The notes: generated from the sequence alone by a model not told the origin. A DNA stretch of 36,713 bases from Chlamydiota bacterium (GCA_013285585.1 JABDHH010000011.1:461-37173), one strand, 5' to 3'; positions 8,122 to 16,658 are shown, counted from the stretch's first letter. Numbers and translations are program-made.

Positions 8122-8755
8122 ATGAGAAAATTTTTGTGCAATTTTTTTCTTTTTGTTTCGATTTTTGGGTTTACGGAAAGTTCTCTTCCTAAGCCATATA
8201 ATGAAGTGACGCTACTACCCTTCTACGATCCCGACGAGCATCCCGGACGTCATGATGTAAGATATAAGCAAATTTTTAAGGATCATAAGATTGAGACCGT
8301 GATCGAGGTAGGGAGTTGGCTTGGAAATTCGGCCAGAATATTTGCAGCTAGAATTCCTGAGCATGGAAAGATATATGCTGTAGACCATTGGCTTGGTTCT
8401 ATTGAACAGCAATCAGATCCGTTTTTACCTCATTTATATCAACAGTTTTTATCGAATATTATTCACTCTGGATACACTAACAAAGTCATCCCTGTAAAAA
8501 ATGTCTAGCTTGGAAGCTGCTAAATATCTAGTCGATGTGAAACCTGACCTGGTTTATATTGATGCAAGCCACCAGAAGGAAGATGTGCTGGACGATCTTC
8601 GAGCCTGGTATCCTTATGTAAAAGGTCATGGTATTTTATGCGGCGACGATTGGACATGTAAAGAAGTAGAAGATGCAGTAAGAATCTTTGCTAAAGAGCA
8701 GAATCTGACTATTATTTCACCTAGTCACAATTTTTATCAGTTAATTGAACCCTAA
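8122..8755 (+). pseudogene. Exported SAM methyltransferase, split by a frameshift in an A6 run
   Basis: Two consecutive reading frames (8122-8508 and 8501-8755) form one class I methyltransferase. The first has a signal-like leader (MRKFLCNFFLFVSIFGF) and motif I V-I-E-V-G-S-W-L-G-N-S near residue 57. The second continues with DLVYIDASHQKEDVLDDL and G-I-L-C-G-D-D-W, the second half of the fold. They join if one A is removed from the six at 8496-8501, which would restore an enzyme of about 210 residues. It may be a recent pseudogene, a homopolymer sequencing error, or expressed by slippage. Confidence 0.75.
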
Positions 8756-8766
8756 ATACAGTAATA

Positions 8767-8804
8767 AGAGGGTGTTGCTGAAATAAATTTCAGCAACACC
8801 CTCT
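8767..8804. terminator. Perfect 18-bp stem bidirectional terminator
   Basis: AGAGGGTGTTGCTGAAAT and its exact complement are separated by two bases. The hairpin lies between the 3' ends of two convergent genes (8755 and 8809), so it probably terminates both. Confidence 0.7.
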
Positions 8805-8808
8805 GAAA

Positions 8809-9744
8809 TCAGTCAAAAATTTGACGCACGGTATCGGAAACCGTTTGGTTTTGTATGACGATGTTTTGTTTCAAAGCGAAGAGCCGGATCCCCGGGATGG
8901 TCGCAAGTTCCATGTCGTATGGATTGAATATGCCATGTGTTTTTTCAAATCCTAAAATCTTTTCCATTCCTGCGCGGCTCAGGATCATCGAATGTGTATG
9001 ACCTCTGCCGCCGATCTGGAGAAAAGATCCTAAATCTTTTACTTGGAGCATCTGATTGTAATCGATCGCAAGATCGGGTCGCCAAATCCAATTGATATCG
9101 TTGGTCGAATGAAAATAAACGACGGAATCGGTGTAAAGAATATCCCAGCCTTCCCGGCCGACTGACTCATCGAGCCGGTCAATCCAATCCCCAAGTTGAT
9201 GCGGGTCTTCGCAAATCATGGTGTCGTCTTCCAGAATCCAGACCGCATGGTAACCCGAATCGAGAGCATCTTGCAGAATGGACAAATGGCTTAAGGTACA
9301 GCCGATAGCGCCTCCTTTCATCGAAACCGAAAAGACATTTCTTTGATAAAATTTTGGCCCGAGCCGATGATATTCACCGGTATCGGGATGTGCCGTGGTT
9401 TTTGGATCGATGAGAACGAATCCGTTGTAATTAATCTGGAAATTCACTTCCTCCATCATCCAAGGTTGAAAGACAACGCCCAGATCATCGAATGTAGTAC
9501 GGGGCAATTGCCAGCCGTAGATTGCGGGAAAACGGAATAGCTCGATGCCAAAGCGTGCAAAATCATTCGAAATCCTCTCGAGTTTTTCAGGCCTTTGGTC
9601 GAGGTTGATCAAATAGATGAAGTCGATATTTTTGATTTGGGGAGGCTGTGACTTGCGCTCAATTTTTTTTAGGTGATTTTCTATTGCAAGGGCGAACAAT
9701 CCCGTATTTAGAACGAAACAAATAGCGATGATTGCCTTCATCAT
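8809..9744 (-). CDS. Exported GT25-family glycosyltransferase
   Basis: A 311-residue protein of the GT25 type (LPS galactosyltransferases in bacteria, collagen galactosyltransferases in animals). Features are I-Y-L-I-N-L-D-Q-R-P-E-K near residue 43, G-A-I-G-C-T-L-S-H-L-S near residue 145, and W-I-L-E-D-D-T-M near residue 169, the E-D-D metal site. An N-terminal segment (AIIAICFVLNTGLFALA) is a signal peptide or anchor; conventional bacterial GT25 enzymes lack one and start near the I-N-L-D motif. It is the last gene of a five-gene minus-strand operon, 9 bases after the GT10 gene, with GAGAG upstream as ribosome-binding site. Confidence 0.82.
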   Translation of the reverse strand: MMKAIIAICFVLNTGLFALAIENHLKKIERKSQPPQIKNIDFIYLINLDQRPEKLERISNDFARFGIELFRFPAIYGWQLPRTTFDDLGVVFQPWMMEEVNFQINYNGFVLIDPKTTAHPDTGEYHRLGPKFYQRNVFSVSMKGGAIGCTLSHLSILQDALDSGYHAVWILEDDTMICEDPHQLGDWIDRLDESVGREGWDILYTDSVVYFHSTNDINWIWRPDLAIDYNQMLQVKDLGSFLQIGGRGHTHSMILSRAGMEKILGFEKTHGIFNPYDMELATIPGIRLFALKQNIVIQNQTVSDTVRQIFD

Positions 9745-9753
9745 TTTAGGCTC

Positions 9754-10773
9754 TCACGGATTTACGGCCTTTATTGCATCGAGCACAAGCGCGACAAAAT
9801 TTTCTGAGGAAAAAAGCTGGGCCTGCTCGCTTGCAAGATAGCGTCGAGCCGCGGCAAGATAGCCTTCATAGGTTTCACGGTCCATGAGTCGCATGTATTC
9901 ATACAGATCTTCATACGCGGCAAAGTCGCGGGCGTCGATAAAACACTCTCGAGGGACATAGTCGGCAACGTTCGAAGCGCCCCAATAGACGGGTACGCAT
10001 CCGCCGATCAGACAATCAAAGAGTTTTTCAGTCATGTATCCGAGTTGATCCTTCATGTTTTCATAACAAATACAAAACTTATAATTTTTGAGTGTTTCCC
10101 ATTTCGATGTGACATAGCCCTTCCAGGCAGGATAGCCATCCCAGCCGGGTCCATAGAGATCGAACTCCCCTTTATCCGTGAAAAATCGAATCGCGTTGCG
10201 CCGCTCTCCATAGAGTGATTTCGGATGGCCGAAATCTTTGTTGCCATTAATGAGCAGGCAGAATTTCTTCTCTGAAAAATCGGGGATCGGATCAGCGACA
10301 GCGAGACGAGGCATGGCGAAATGCAATTTGTGATAATTTGCTTTGCCGGCTAGATCATCGAACATAGTAAAAATTTTGCCGAACTGGCATGACAGCTTCG
10401 AATCGTAGATTTGCGGCATGACGACCGGAGGTTCTGTTAAAAAGAGCAAACGCTTGTAGTTCGGACAGGGAATCAGATTTCTGAGAAAATCGCGGCTCAC
10501 CTCGTTGAAGGAAATAACGGCAGCGACATCGCGCGAGATATTCGAACCGTCCCTGGTAAATTGCACTTTATAGCCAGCCGCTTCGATCGCCTCGCGCATC
10601 ATCACGTACGGTTTGGAGACTTCATCGCGATAATAGGTGAAATCGTAGAAATATTTGTTCGTGTCAATCCCGCCGATCTCCACAATGTAGACCGTGCTGC
10701 CATAGATGGCCGCTGCAGCGGCTAACAGAACGGCCGTGACCGTCTTTCTAGTTAAATTTCTCACATCAATCAT
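9754..10773 (-). CDS. Exported GT10 alpha-1,3/4-fucosyltransferase-like protein
   Basis: A 339-residue GT10-type fucosyltransferase. The C-terminal half carries the family hallmark: YKFCICYENMKDQLGYMTEK, then L-F-D-C-L-I-G-G-C-V-P-V-Y-W-G near residues 215-250. This is the GDP-fucose-binding region of bacterial FucT enzymes. Upstream lies F-D-L-Y-G-P-G-W. ATG 10773 was chosen: it overlaps the end of the preceding GT2 gene by 8 bases and gives an N-terminus with basic residues followed by TAVLLAAAAAIYGS, a signal sequence. A longer reading (to 10866) would run through the upstream gene. Family members build Lewis-type fucosylated glycans; the acceptor here is unknown. Confidence 0.85.
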   Translation of the reverse strand: MIDVRNLTRKTVTAVLLAAAAAIYGSTVYIVEIGGIDTNKYFYDFTYYRDEVSKPYVMMREAIEAAGYKVQFTRDGSNISRDVAAVISFNEVSRDFLRNLIPCPNYKRLLFLTEPPVVMPQIYDSKLSCQFGKIFTMFDDLAGKANYHKLHFAMPRLAVADPIPDFSEKKFCLLINGNKDFGHPKSLYGERRNAIRFFTDKGEFDLYGPGWDGYPAWKGYVTSKWETLKNYKFCICYENMKDQLGYMTEKLFDCLIGGCVPVYWGASNVADYVPRECFIDARDFAAYEDLYEYMRLMDRETYEGYLAAARRYLASEQAQLFSSENFVALVLDAIKAVNP

Positions 10774-11521
10774 TTTTTTGGTTTTGTAGTAACACGGAGA
10801 GCCTCCATCTATATACAATGAGCTCGCAGGGTATGACTGCCGTGTGTTCAAAGGCGTCATATACATCCCGATTGAACTTCACGTCCTGGTCGCTATCCAA
10901 CTTCTTCACGTCTACCCAATGAATCCGATCGACCACGGCGCGGCTGCAAGCATTATTCCCATTATGCATTCTATCTCCGAGAGCAGTTCTGCCAATATCG
11001 TCGTATCTATCGAATCCGTGAATCGGCACGTGATTCTTTTCATAAGGCGTAATAGCTTCCCCCTCAGCTATCCATTTATGCAGCAAATGATCCACTGCAT
11101 AATTCTCGAACATATATTTAATGATTTCTACTCTTTGAGGATGAGGAAGATCATCGGCGTCTTGAGAAATGATCACATCCCCCGTTGCATGGCTCACTGC
11201 GATGTTTCTGTTCAGCCCCGGGGATTGTTTCCCCTCGGCACGCAAAATGCTAACCTTGAAAGGCCAGGGGCTATTTTCCAAAGCGTCAATTTCCTCAGCT
11301 TTTAAAGTTTCGATGGAAGATAAGGAAATCACCACCTCGTCGGGCAAACAGGTTTGCTGCCGATACAGGTCTAAAAGGTTCGGCAACAATTCAAAATGCT
11401 TGCCCGCACAGGGAATGATTACGGAAACCTTCATCTGAAGAGGCTCCATTCTCGGCTCAATAGTTTTTGCAAAACCGATCATCAAAGCAGCAGTACAAAA
11501 AAATATGACTAAATACTTCAA
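10766..11521 (-). CDS. Exported family 2 glycosyltransferase (paralogue 2 of 3)
   Basis: A 251-residue GT2 enzyme. A TTG start at 11521 is proposed because it yields a signal-like leader (KYLVIFFCTAALMIGFA) and a length matching the paralogues (about 250). The open frame continues upstream to 11674 without such support. Motifs are V-I-I-P-C, PDEVVISLS, GLNRNIA and QDADDLPHPQR near residue 120, ending in the family's L-I-V-Y-R-W-R-L-S. It is in the minus-strand operon, 61 bases after the DUF6492-like gene and overlapping the GT10 gene. Confidence 0.78.
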   Translation of the reverse strand: MKYLVIFFCTAALMIGFAKTIEPRMEPLQMKVSVIIPCAGKHFELLPNLLDLYRQQTCLPDEVVISLSSIETLKAEEIDALENSPWPFKVSILRAEGKQSPGLNRNIAVSHATGDVIISQDADDLPHPQRVEIIKYMFENYAVDHLLHKWIAEGEAITPYEKNHVPIHGFDRYDDIGRTALGDRMHNGNNACSRAVVDRIHWVDVKKLDSDQDVKFNRDVYDAFEHTAVIPCELIVYRWRLSVLLQNQKND

Positions 11522-11582
11522 GACACTCTTTTCCCGTCTGGATTCTCCTAAACCAGGGATTTTAGCAATTGGATCTTTCTGG

Positions 11583-12455
11583 TCAAGGCGTTTGTTTACA
11601 CCACCTCCGATACCATTCTTGGGAAGCAATAAACACATAGCCGGCCCGTTTATAATAACTGATATCGCTGACATCGGAGACCACTTCAGTCCAAAAAATG
11701 CGGCGCAATATTTTTTGATGGGTCCTCAGCTGGACAAAATTGAAATAGATCTCATATTCGGACACGCAGGACTTGTAGATCTCTCCGAGATCAACGGATT
11801 GGCAAATCGCTCGCCAAGGTTCAGTGCGATGATATTCGCTGATCAGGCCAAAGAGGTCTTCAAGAACCGGCCTTTGGAAAAGCATGTGATGGACAATCCC
11901 CGATTGCTCCGGATTCGCTCGATGCAATCCCGGCAGCAGCTTGGCCATATGTTCGAAATATTCCTTGGTGTCGTTGCTCCCGATAATGAAAATAGGCTGC
12001 CCAGTCGATGTCATGAACTCCGCGCTCTTCAGGTAGATGACATCGGCGTCGAGAATGAGGACATTGCTCGATATCCCCGGTATGACAAAAGGAGCGTATA
12101 GTTTCAAAAGTTGCTGGTAAATCCAACCGATCCGTGTCACTGGAGAAGCAAGGAACTCCCTCGCCTTTTCCGCATCTCCATGAAATATTTCGAGAGCAAG
12201 GTCTTCTTTTGTAAAAGGGTAATTTTTTTCGTCGAACCATTCGGCCGAATCCGTATAGCGCTCTTTAGAAATCACGATGATACGTCCGATGTTGCGGCCA
12301 TTTTTTCGAATCCCATCGATACACATCTCAATTGTTTCAAAATCTTTTGGATGATACGGGATCACAACGTCAATGGGTTCCGAAGAAAACGTGTAGGTAA
12401 CTTTCTGAAAAGAGAAAAGATAACAGGGAAGGAGGAGGAAAAGGAACCATTGCAT
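11583..12455 (-). CDS. Exported DUF6492-like GT-A glycosyltransferase
   Basis: A 290-residue protein opening with a hydrophobic leader (MQWFLFLLLPCYLFSF). The core has I-D-V-V-I-P-Y-H-P near residue 28, R-I-I-V-I-S, G-W-I-Y-Q-Q-L-L-K-L-Y-A, V-L-I-L-D-A-D-V-I-Y-L (DxD) near residue 133 and S-E-Y-E-I-Y-F-N-F near the C-terminus. This is the pattern of the DUF6492 group of putative glycosyltransferases. It is second in the operon, 9 bases after the GT11-like gene. Confidence 0.72.
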   Translation of the reverse strand: MQWFLFLLLPCYLFSFQKVTYTFSSEPIDVVIPYHPKDFETIEMCIDGIRKNGRNIGRIIVISKERYTDSAEWFDEKNYPFTKEDLALEIFHGDAEKAREFLASPVTRIGWIYQQLLKLYAPFVIPGISSNVLILDADVIYLKSAEFMTSTGQPIFIIGSNDTKEYFEHMAKLLPGLHRANPEQSGIVHHMLFQRPVLEDLFGLISEYHRTEPWRAICQSVDLGEIYKSCVSEYEIYFNFVQLRTHQKILRRIFWTEVVSDVSDISYYKRAGYVFIASQEWYRRWCKQTP

Positions 12456-12464
12456 TTGTTTCTC

Positions 12465-13406
12465 TCACGGTATTGCAGTTCGAGCGATCGCGTCTTGATA
12501 GATCTCCTCGTTTTTTTCCAGAATCATTTCGGTAATCGTGATTTGATTGCCGGCGCGCTGGAAATTGGTAGGAAAAAAGACGACAGCAAAGTCATGGATG
12601 CAAGAAGCGACAATGCTGTAGTTCGATTGTGGGCGAATGAGCGCATCAAATTGAAACAATGAGAAAAAATCTTCAAGCACGTTCGCCGCATGGTGGTTGC
12701 CAATTTTTCGAAAGTCGATCTGGACCGAAGCGTCATCTGGAATGTTTTTTGCTAATTCAACAGCCAAAAGGGCTGGATCCGCGGCATCGGTGAAAAGATA
12801 GCAGTAGATGTGGTGGCCAACAAAAAGATCCAAAACTTCTCTTAGTCCTTCAATATAGAAAGATAAGGGTGGAAGTTTCAGTGGATCGTAAAGTCGCGTA
12901 TGGTCGGTATCATAGCCTCCCCCTTCGCGGATATGGATGGCGATGTTGATGGTGGATGCAGGGGGGATGGTTAGGACGAGGTCAACTTTGGGCGAGATCA
13001 TTTCGCGCACAATCTTCCTGAACTGTTTGTCTTTCCAATCGACCTCGATGCGATATCTTTGAGGGTTGAGCCACCGATCAGACGGATCTTCAGGAAAATA
13101 GGGGCATTCGTAAATACAGGAGGCGTACCCAAAATCGGGAGACGGATTTTGCCGCGATAGTTTCCTATGGATACGGTAAGAATAGGATGGATAGGCCTGT
13201 TCTTTAGCGTCCAGGCAAAGATCAGACGAATATTTGAAAGGTTTGTAAAGCAAGGGAAGTTGGTATTTGTAAGAGAGCCACTTCGCATGCAAGTAAGAAA
13301 GAAGGCAGTCCCCAAATCGACCGCCGCTAAATTCATAGGTTATGTAACTTTCTGAGGACAGCAAGCCTGTAAAGACCAACCCAAATAATATCAGGAATTT
13401 CCTCAT
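12465..13406 (-). CDS. Exported GT11-like fucosyltransferase candidate
   Basis: A 313-residue protein. ATG 13406 was chosen because a strong ribosome-binding site (GGAGGAGG) lies directly upstream and a signal peptide follows (MRKFLILFGLVFTGLLSS). The mature protein has G-G-R-F-G-D-C-L-L-S-Y-L-H-A, the H-I-R-E-G-G motif typical of GT11/GT23-type fucosyltransferases near residue 175, L-F-T-D-A-A-D near residue 220 and L-I-R-P-Q-S-N-Y-S near residue 265. This fits an alpha-1,2-fucosyltransferase-like fold using GDP-fucose. It is the first gene of the five-gene minus-strand operon. Confidence 0.65.
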   Translation of the reverse strand: MRKFLILFGLVFTGLLSSESYITYEFSGGRFGDCLLSYLHAKWLSYKYQLPLLYKPFKYSSDLCLDAKEQAYPSYSYRIHRKLSRQNPSPDFGYASCIYECPYFPEDPSDRWLNPQRYRIEVDWKDKQFRKIVREMISPKVDLVLTIPPASTINIAIHIREGGGYDTDHTRLYDPLKLPPLSFYIEGLREVLDLFVGHHIYCYLFTDAADPALLAVELAKNIPDDASVQIDFRKIGNHHAANVLEDFFSLFQFDALIRPQSNYSIVASCIHDFAVVFFPTNFQRAGNQITITEMILEKNEEIYQDAIARTAIP

Positions 13407-13480
13407 TCCTCCTCCGAAAATCGTTTTGAGGGAAACCGTAGACAGGTTCTCATGGACAAAAATACAATCCAATTTTAGAA

Positions 13481-13650
13481 TTTAACTGGACTTTGTCCAT
13501 TTATCGGCGCTGCGCGCCTCTGGATATTTGACCTGCAGTAGAGTGAATTTTATGCAGGTGGGTTATTTAACCCACCTAAATAAAATTCATTCGCTGCGGG
13601 GCAAATAGCCCAGGCGCCCAGTGGCGAGAAATGGACAAAGTCCAGTTTAA
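13481..13650. repeat. Family 2 palindromic element (160 bp) with 5-bp target duplication
   Basis: The element spans 13486-13645, with ends CTGGACTTTGTCCATTT and its complement, and is flanked by the direct repeat TTTAA on both sides. The interior holds a nested perfect hairpin (AGGTGGGTTA, then TAACCCACCT) and a pair GTGAATTTTAT / ATAAAATTCAT. It has no coding capacity. It separates the divergent 13406 and 13658 genes and may carry or disrupt their promoters. Confidence 0.75.
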
Positions 13651-13657
13651 AGCTTAT

Positions 13658-14401
13658 ATGATTGTACTTAGAAAGTTAAACATTTTCATGTTTCTTACTT
13701 TTTTATTATTCGGCATCGAACCGAGAGAGCATCCCTTGCCGCTAAAGATCAGCGTCATTGTACCCTGTCATCCGACCCACTTCCCTCTTTTGGATCCTTT
13801 ATTTGCAGCTTATGAGCGCCAAACATCCCGGCCTGATGAGATCGTCGTTTCCCTTTCTGAGTCGCACCTGATTCCTGACGCAGACGTACAGGCTTTGGAA
13901 AAGAAAGCCTGGCCGTTTCGAGTCTTGATGATCCAGTCTCGCGCAAAACAATTGCCCGGAACAAACCGAAATGTTGCCTGTAAGGCGGCGCAAGGAGATC
14001 TCATCGTCTGCCAAGACGCAGACGATCTCCCCCACCCGCAAAGGATCGAGGCCGTTCGTTATCTTTTTGAACATTTCAAAGTCGAACACCTACTGCACCA
14101 ATGGCTTCCTTCCGACGGAACTTTCGAACCTTTTCAAATCCAAGGATTGGAAAGAGAATGTGTCCAGTACCGCAACTACGAGCAGATCGACTTGCCTCGC
14201 ATCCATAATGGCAGTGTCTGCTTCTTGCGCTCGGTTTTCGAGCAGATCCATTGGCGCCCTCATTTGACAATTGATGAGGACTCTATTTTCAATCGGCATT
14301 CTTATGCTTTCTTCCCTGCTCATTATGTTTTGAGCCAGCCGCTGATCCACTATCGAGGGGAACTTTCGACCTTCGATCTGAATGGCGATAAGCAACGGTG
14401 A
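13658..14401 (+). CDS. Exported family 2 glycosyltransferase (paralogue 3 of 3)
   Basis: A 247-residue GT2 enzyme with a hydrophobic leader (LNIFMFLTFLLFG). Motifs are V-I-V-P-C-H-P, R-P-D-E-I-V-V-S-L-S, P-G-T-N-R-N-V-A near residue 105 and QDADDLPHPQR near residue 122. ATG 13658 is preferred over 13631, because 13631 lies inside the palindromic element; ATG 13688 is also possible. It is the rightmost gene of the exported glycan island. A 68-bp mobile repeat follows its stop codon. Confidence 0.78.
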   Translation: MIVLRKLNIFMFLTFLLFGIEPREHPLPLKISVIVPCHPTHFPLLDPLFAAYERQTSRPDEIVVSLSESHLIPDADVQALEKKAWPFRVLMIQSRAKQLPGTNRNVACKAAQGDLIVCQDADDLPHPQRIEAVRYLFEHFKVEHLLHQWLPSDGTFEPFQIQGLERECVQYRNYEQIDLPRIHNGSVCFLRSVFEQIHWRPHLTIDEDSIFNRHSYAFFPAHYVLSQPLIHYRGELSTFDLNGDKQR

Positions 14402-14405
14402 AGGC

Positions 14406-14483
14406 ATTGACTCGACTTTGTACAATTTTGTGGCGGCATCTCCGAGAGAATCGCTGGCAAAAATTGTACAAAGTCGAGATTGA
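14406..14483. repeat. Family 2 short palindromic element (68 bp) with ATTGA target duplication
   Basis: The element (14411-14478) has ends CTCGACTTTGTACAATTTT and its complement, flanked on both sides by ATTGA, a clear 5-bp target-site duplication. The ends resemble those of the 13486-13645 element. The right-hand ATTGA contains the TTG used as the first possible start of the downstream peptidase. Confidence 0.8.
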
Positions 14484-16654
14484 CAAAACCGGCTGAAACT
14501 GAATACTATACCAAGGCTAAAATAAACCTAAAAAAACTAGCGAGTCTTATGCTGACCGGAACCATATTTCATGCCCTTCCCGGATCCTCTTCCGAGGGAG
14601 AATCGTTCAAACAGCCTTATACGATCGAGGAATCATTCGCCGTCAAGCAAATAAGCGACCCACAGACCTCACCCGATGGAACATGGATCGCCTACACGGT
14701 CGGCGCTCCCAATTTCGAGCAAAATCAAGTCATCAGTCATATTTGGATCGTCTCCTCCCATCCAGGAAGCAAGCCGCGCCAGCTCACGACAGGAGAAAAA
14801 GGAGAATCGCGTCCACGCTGGTCTCCGGATGGAGAATGGATCGCCTTCACGACGACTCGGAGCGGCTCCTCTCAGATTTGGGCCATGCCTGCATTCGGCG
14901 GCGAGGCTGTCCAAATCAGCGACCTTTCCACTGGAGCAAAAAATCACATCTGGTCGCCGAAAGGGAACATGCTCGCATTCGTCAGCGATGTCTATCCCGA
15001 TTGCGAAGATGACGAGGCCAACAAAAAGAAAAAAGAAGAAATCAAAACATCGGGAGTCGCTGCCAAGGTGATCGATCAACTGCTTTATCGGCATTGGGCA
15101 GAATGGAGAGACGGCAAACGGACTCATCTCTTTACAATTCCTTTCAATCCTCAGAATCCCGCTATTGAAAAAGCTAAAGACCTCACGCCCGGAAATTACG
15201 ATGCGCCTCCTTTCTCGCTCGGCGGACCTACTTTATACGCCTTTTCTCCCGACGGGAAAGAAATCGCCTATACCCGCGGGGCCGATCCTTCCGTCGAAGC
15301 ATGGAGTACCAATGCCAGCGTTTGGCTCGTTTCGGTAGAGCGAGGAGAAGCCCAAAATTTAACGGCAGAGAACAAAGGTTGGAATGGCTCCCCCATCTTT
15401 TCGCCAGACGGAAATACCATCGCCTACCGCTCTCAGGAAAAAGATGGGTATGAGTCCGATATCTTTCGTCTATTCCTCTACGATCGAAAAACTGGGACGA
15501 CGAGAGAATATTTTTCCGATGATCCACTTTCTGCGCAGGATCTTCTTTGGGTGGAAAGCGATCTCTATGTGGCGACAGACAATCCAGGGAGCGCAACCGT
15601 CAAGATTGAAAAACGGGACGCCCCATTCCGTTCCGCCTATTTGATTCCCGCCTTTCGGGAAGGGCTCTTTTCCTGCCTCAGCGCATCTCGCGATGGAAAA
15701 GTGATCGTAGCTCTTTGCCAATCACTCAATCGAGCTCCCGAAATCTACCGGATGGAATTTGAAGAATTCTCCACTGAAAAAGGAAAGATTCTCCGCTCTG
15801 CCAAAGAACGGAGCAACCAATGGAAAATGACCCAGCTGACCCATACGAATGACGCTTTTTTCGCTTCGCATGAGATGCCTTCTTTCGAGTCCATAACCTA
15901 TAAAGGAGCCCAAGACAAAGATATCCAAGCCTGGCTTGTGAAGCCGCCCGGTTTCGACAGAAAAAAGAAATATCCGTTCCTGCTTTGGATTCACGGCGGA
16001 CCTCAGAGAGCCTGGACGGGAGATTTTTCAGGACGGTGGAATCCGCTCCTTTATGCGGCGGCCGGTTATGTCGTCATGATGCCGAATCCCCACGGCTCTA
16101 CCTGTTTTGGACATGAATTCACCGCGCAGATTTCGGGTGACTGGGCCGGAGCTTGCTACGAAGATGTGATGAAGGCTGCCGACTGGGCTGTCGCAGAGGG
16201 CTTAGCCGATCCTGAGAAAATGGGCGCGGCAGGCGGTTCTTTTGGCGGCTACATGGTGAATTGGCTGCTCGGACACACCGATCGCTTTAAAGCTTTCGTA
16301 TCCCACGCAGGAGTCTATAATTTGGAATCCATGTATGGAGTCACTGAGGAGCTTTGGTTTCCTGAGTGGGATCTCAAAGGGACCCCTTGGGATGATCCAG
16401 AAGGGCTCTACGCAAAGTTTTCTCCGCACAAATTTGCCGCCCGGTTCAAAACTCCCACTCTTGTGATTCATGGCGAGCTTGATTTTCGAGTGCCGGTCGC
16501 AGAGGGGTTCCAGCTTTTCACAGCTCTCCAAAGGCAGGGCGTACCCTCGAGATTGCTTTATTACCCGGACGAGGGACATTGGATCACGAAGCCTAAGAAC
16601 TCAAAGCTATGGAATGAAACAGTCCTAGGCTGGTTCGACCGTTATGTGAAGTGA
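14480..16654 (+). CDS. S9-family prolyl oligopeptidase-like peptidase
   Basis: A protein of up to 724 residues. The N-terminal half is a beta-propeller with repeated S-P-D-G-x-x-I-A-Y/F blocks (about six visible). The C-terminal alpha/beta-hydrolase domain has the nucleophile G-G-S-F-G-G-Y near residue 590, the acid in G-E-L-D-F-R-V near residue 665 and the histidine in D-E-G-H-W near residue 697. It probably cleaves oligopeptides (acylaminoacyl- or dipeptidyl-peptidase type). The start is uncertain: TTG 14480 lies in the target duplication of a mobile element and ATG 14549 is the alternative. The segment KKLASLMLTGTIFHALPG could be a weak signal peptide if the upstream start is used. Confidence 0.85.
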   Translation: MTKPAETEYYTKAKINLKKLASLMLTGTIFHALPGSSSEGESFKQPYTIEESFAVKQISDPQTSPDGTWIAYTVGAPNFEQNQVISHIWIVSSHPGSKPRQLTTGEKGESRPRWSPDGEWIAFTTTRSGSSQIWAMPAFGGEAVQISDLSTGAKNHIWSPKGNMLAFVSDVYPDCEDDEANKKKKEEIKTSGVAAKVIDQLLYRHWAEWRDGKRTHLFTIPFNPQNPAIEKAKDLTPGNYDAPPFSLGGPTLYAFSPDGKEIAYTRGADPSVEAWSTNASVWLVSVERGEAQNLTAENKGWNGSPIFSPDGNTIAYRSQEKDGYESDIFRLFLYDRKTGTTREYFSDDPLSAQDLLWVESDLYVATDNPGSATVKIEKRDAPFRSAYLIPAFREGLFSCLSASRDGKVIVALCQSLNRAPEIYRMEFEEFSTEKGKILRSAKERSNQWKMTQLTHTNDAFFASHEMPSFESITYKGAQDKDIQAWLVKPPGFDRKKKYPFLLWIHGGPQRAWTGDFSGRWNPLLYAAAGYVVMMPNPHGSTCFGHEFTAQISGDWAGACYEDVMKAADWAVAEGLADPEKMGAAGGSFGGYMVNWLLGHTDRFKAFVSHAGVYNLESMYGVTEELWFPEWDLKGTPWDDPEGLYAKFSPHKFAARFKTPTLVIHGELDFRVPVAEGFQLFTALQRQGVPSRLLYYPDEGHWITKPKNSKLWNETVLGWFDRYVK

Positions 16655-16658
16655 GTAT

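Noticed and set aside
11505-12101. A 198-codon plus-strand frame
   Set aside because: It is antisense to the DUF6492-like gene, which has clear motifs; no family features in the antisense product.
13481-13650. Structured RNA or riboswitch in the 13.5-kb hairpin region
   Set aside because: Flanking direct repeats and related ends elsewhere in the window explain it better as a mobile element.
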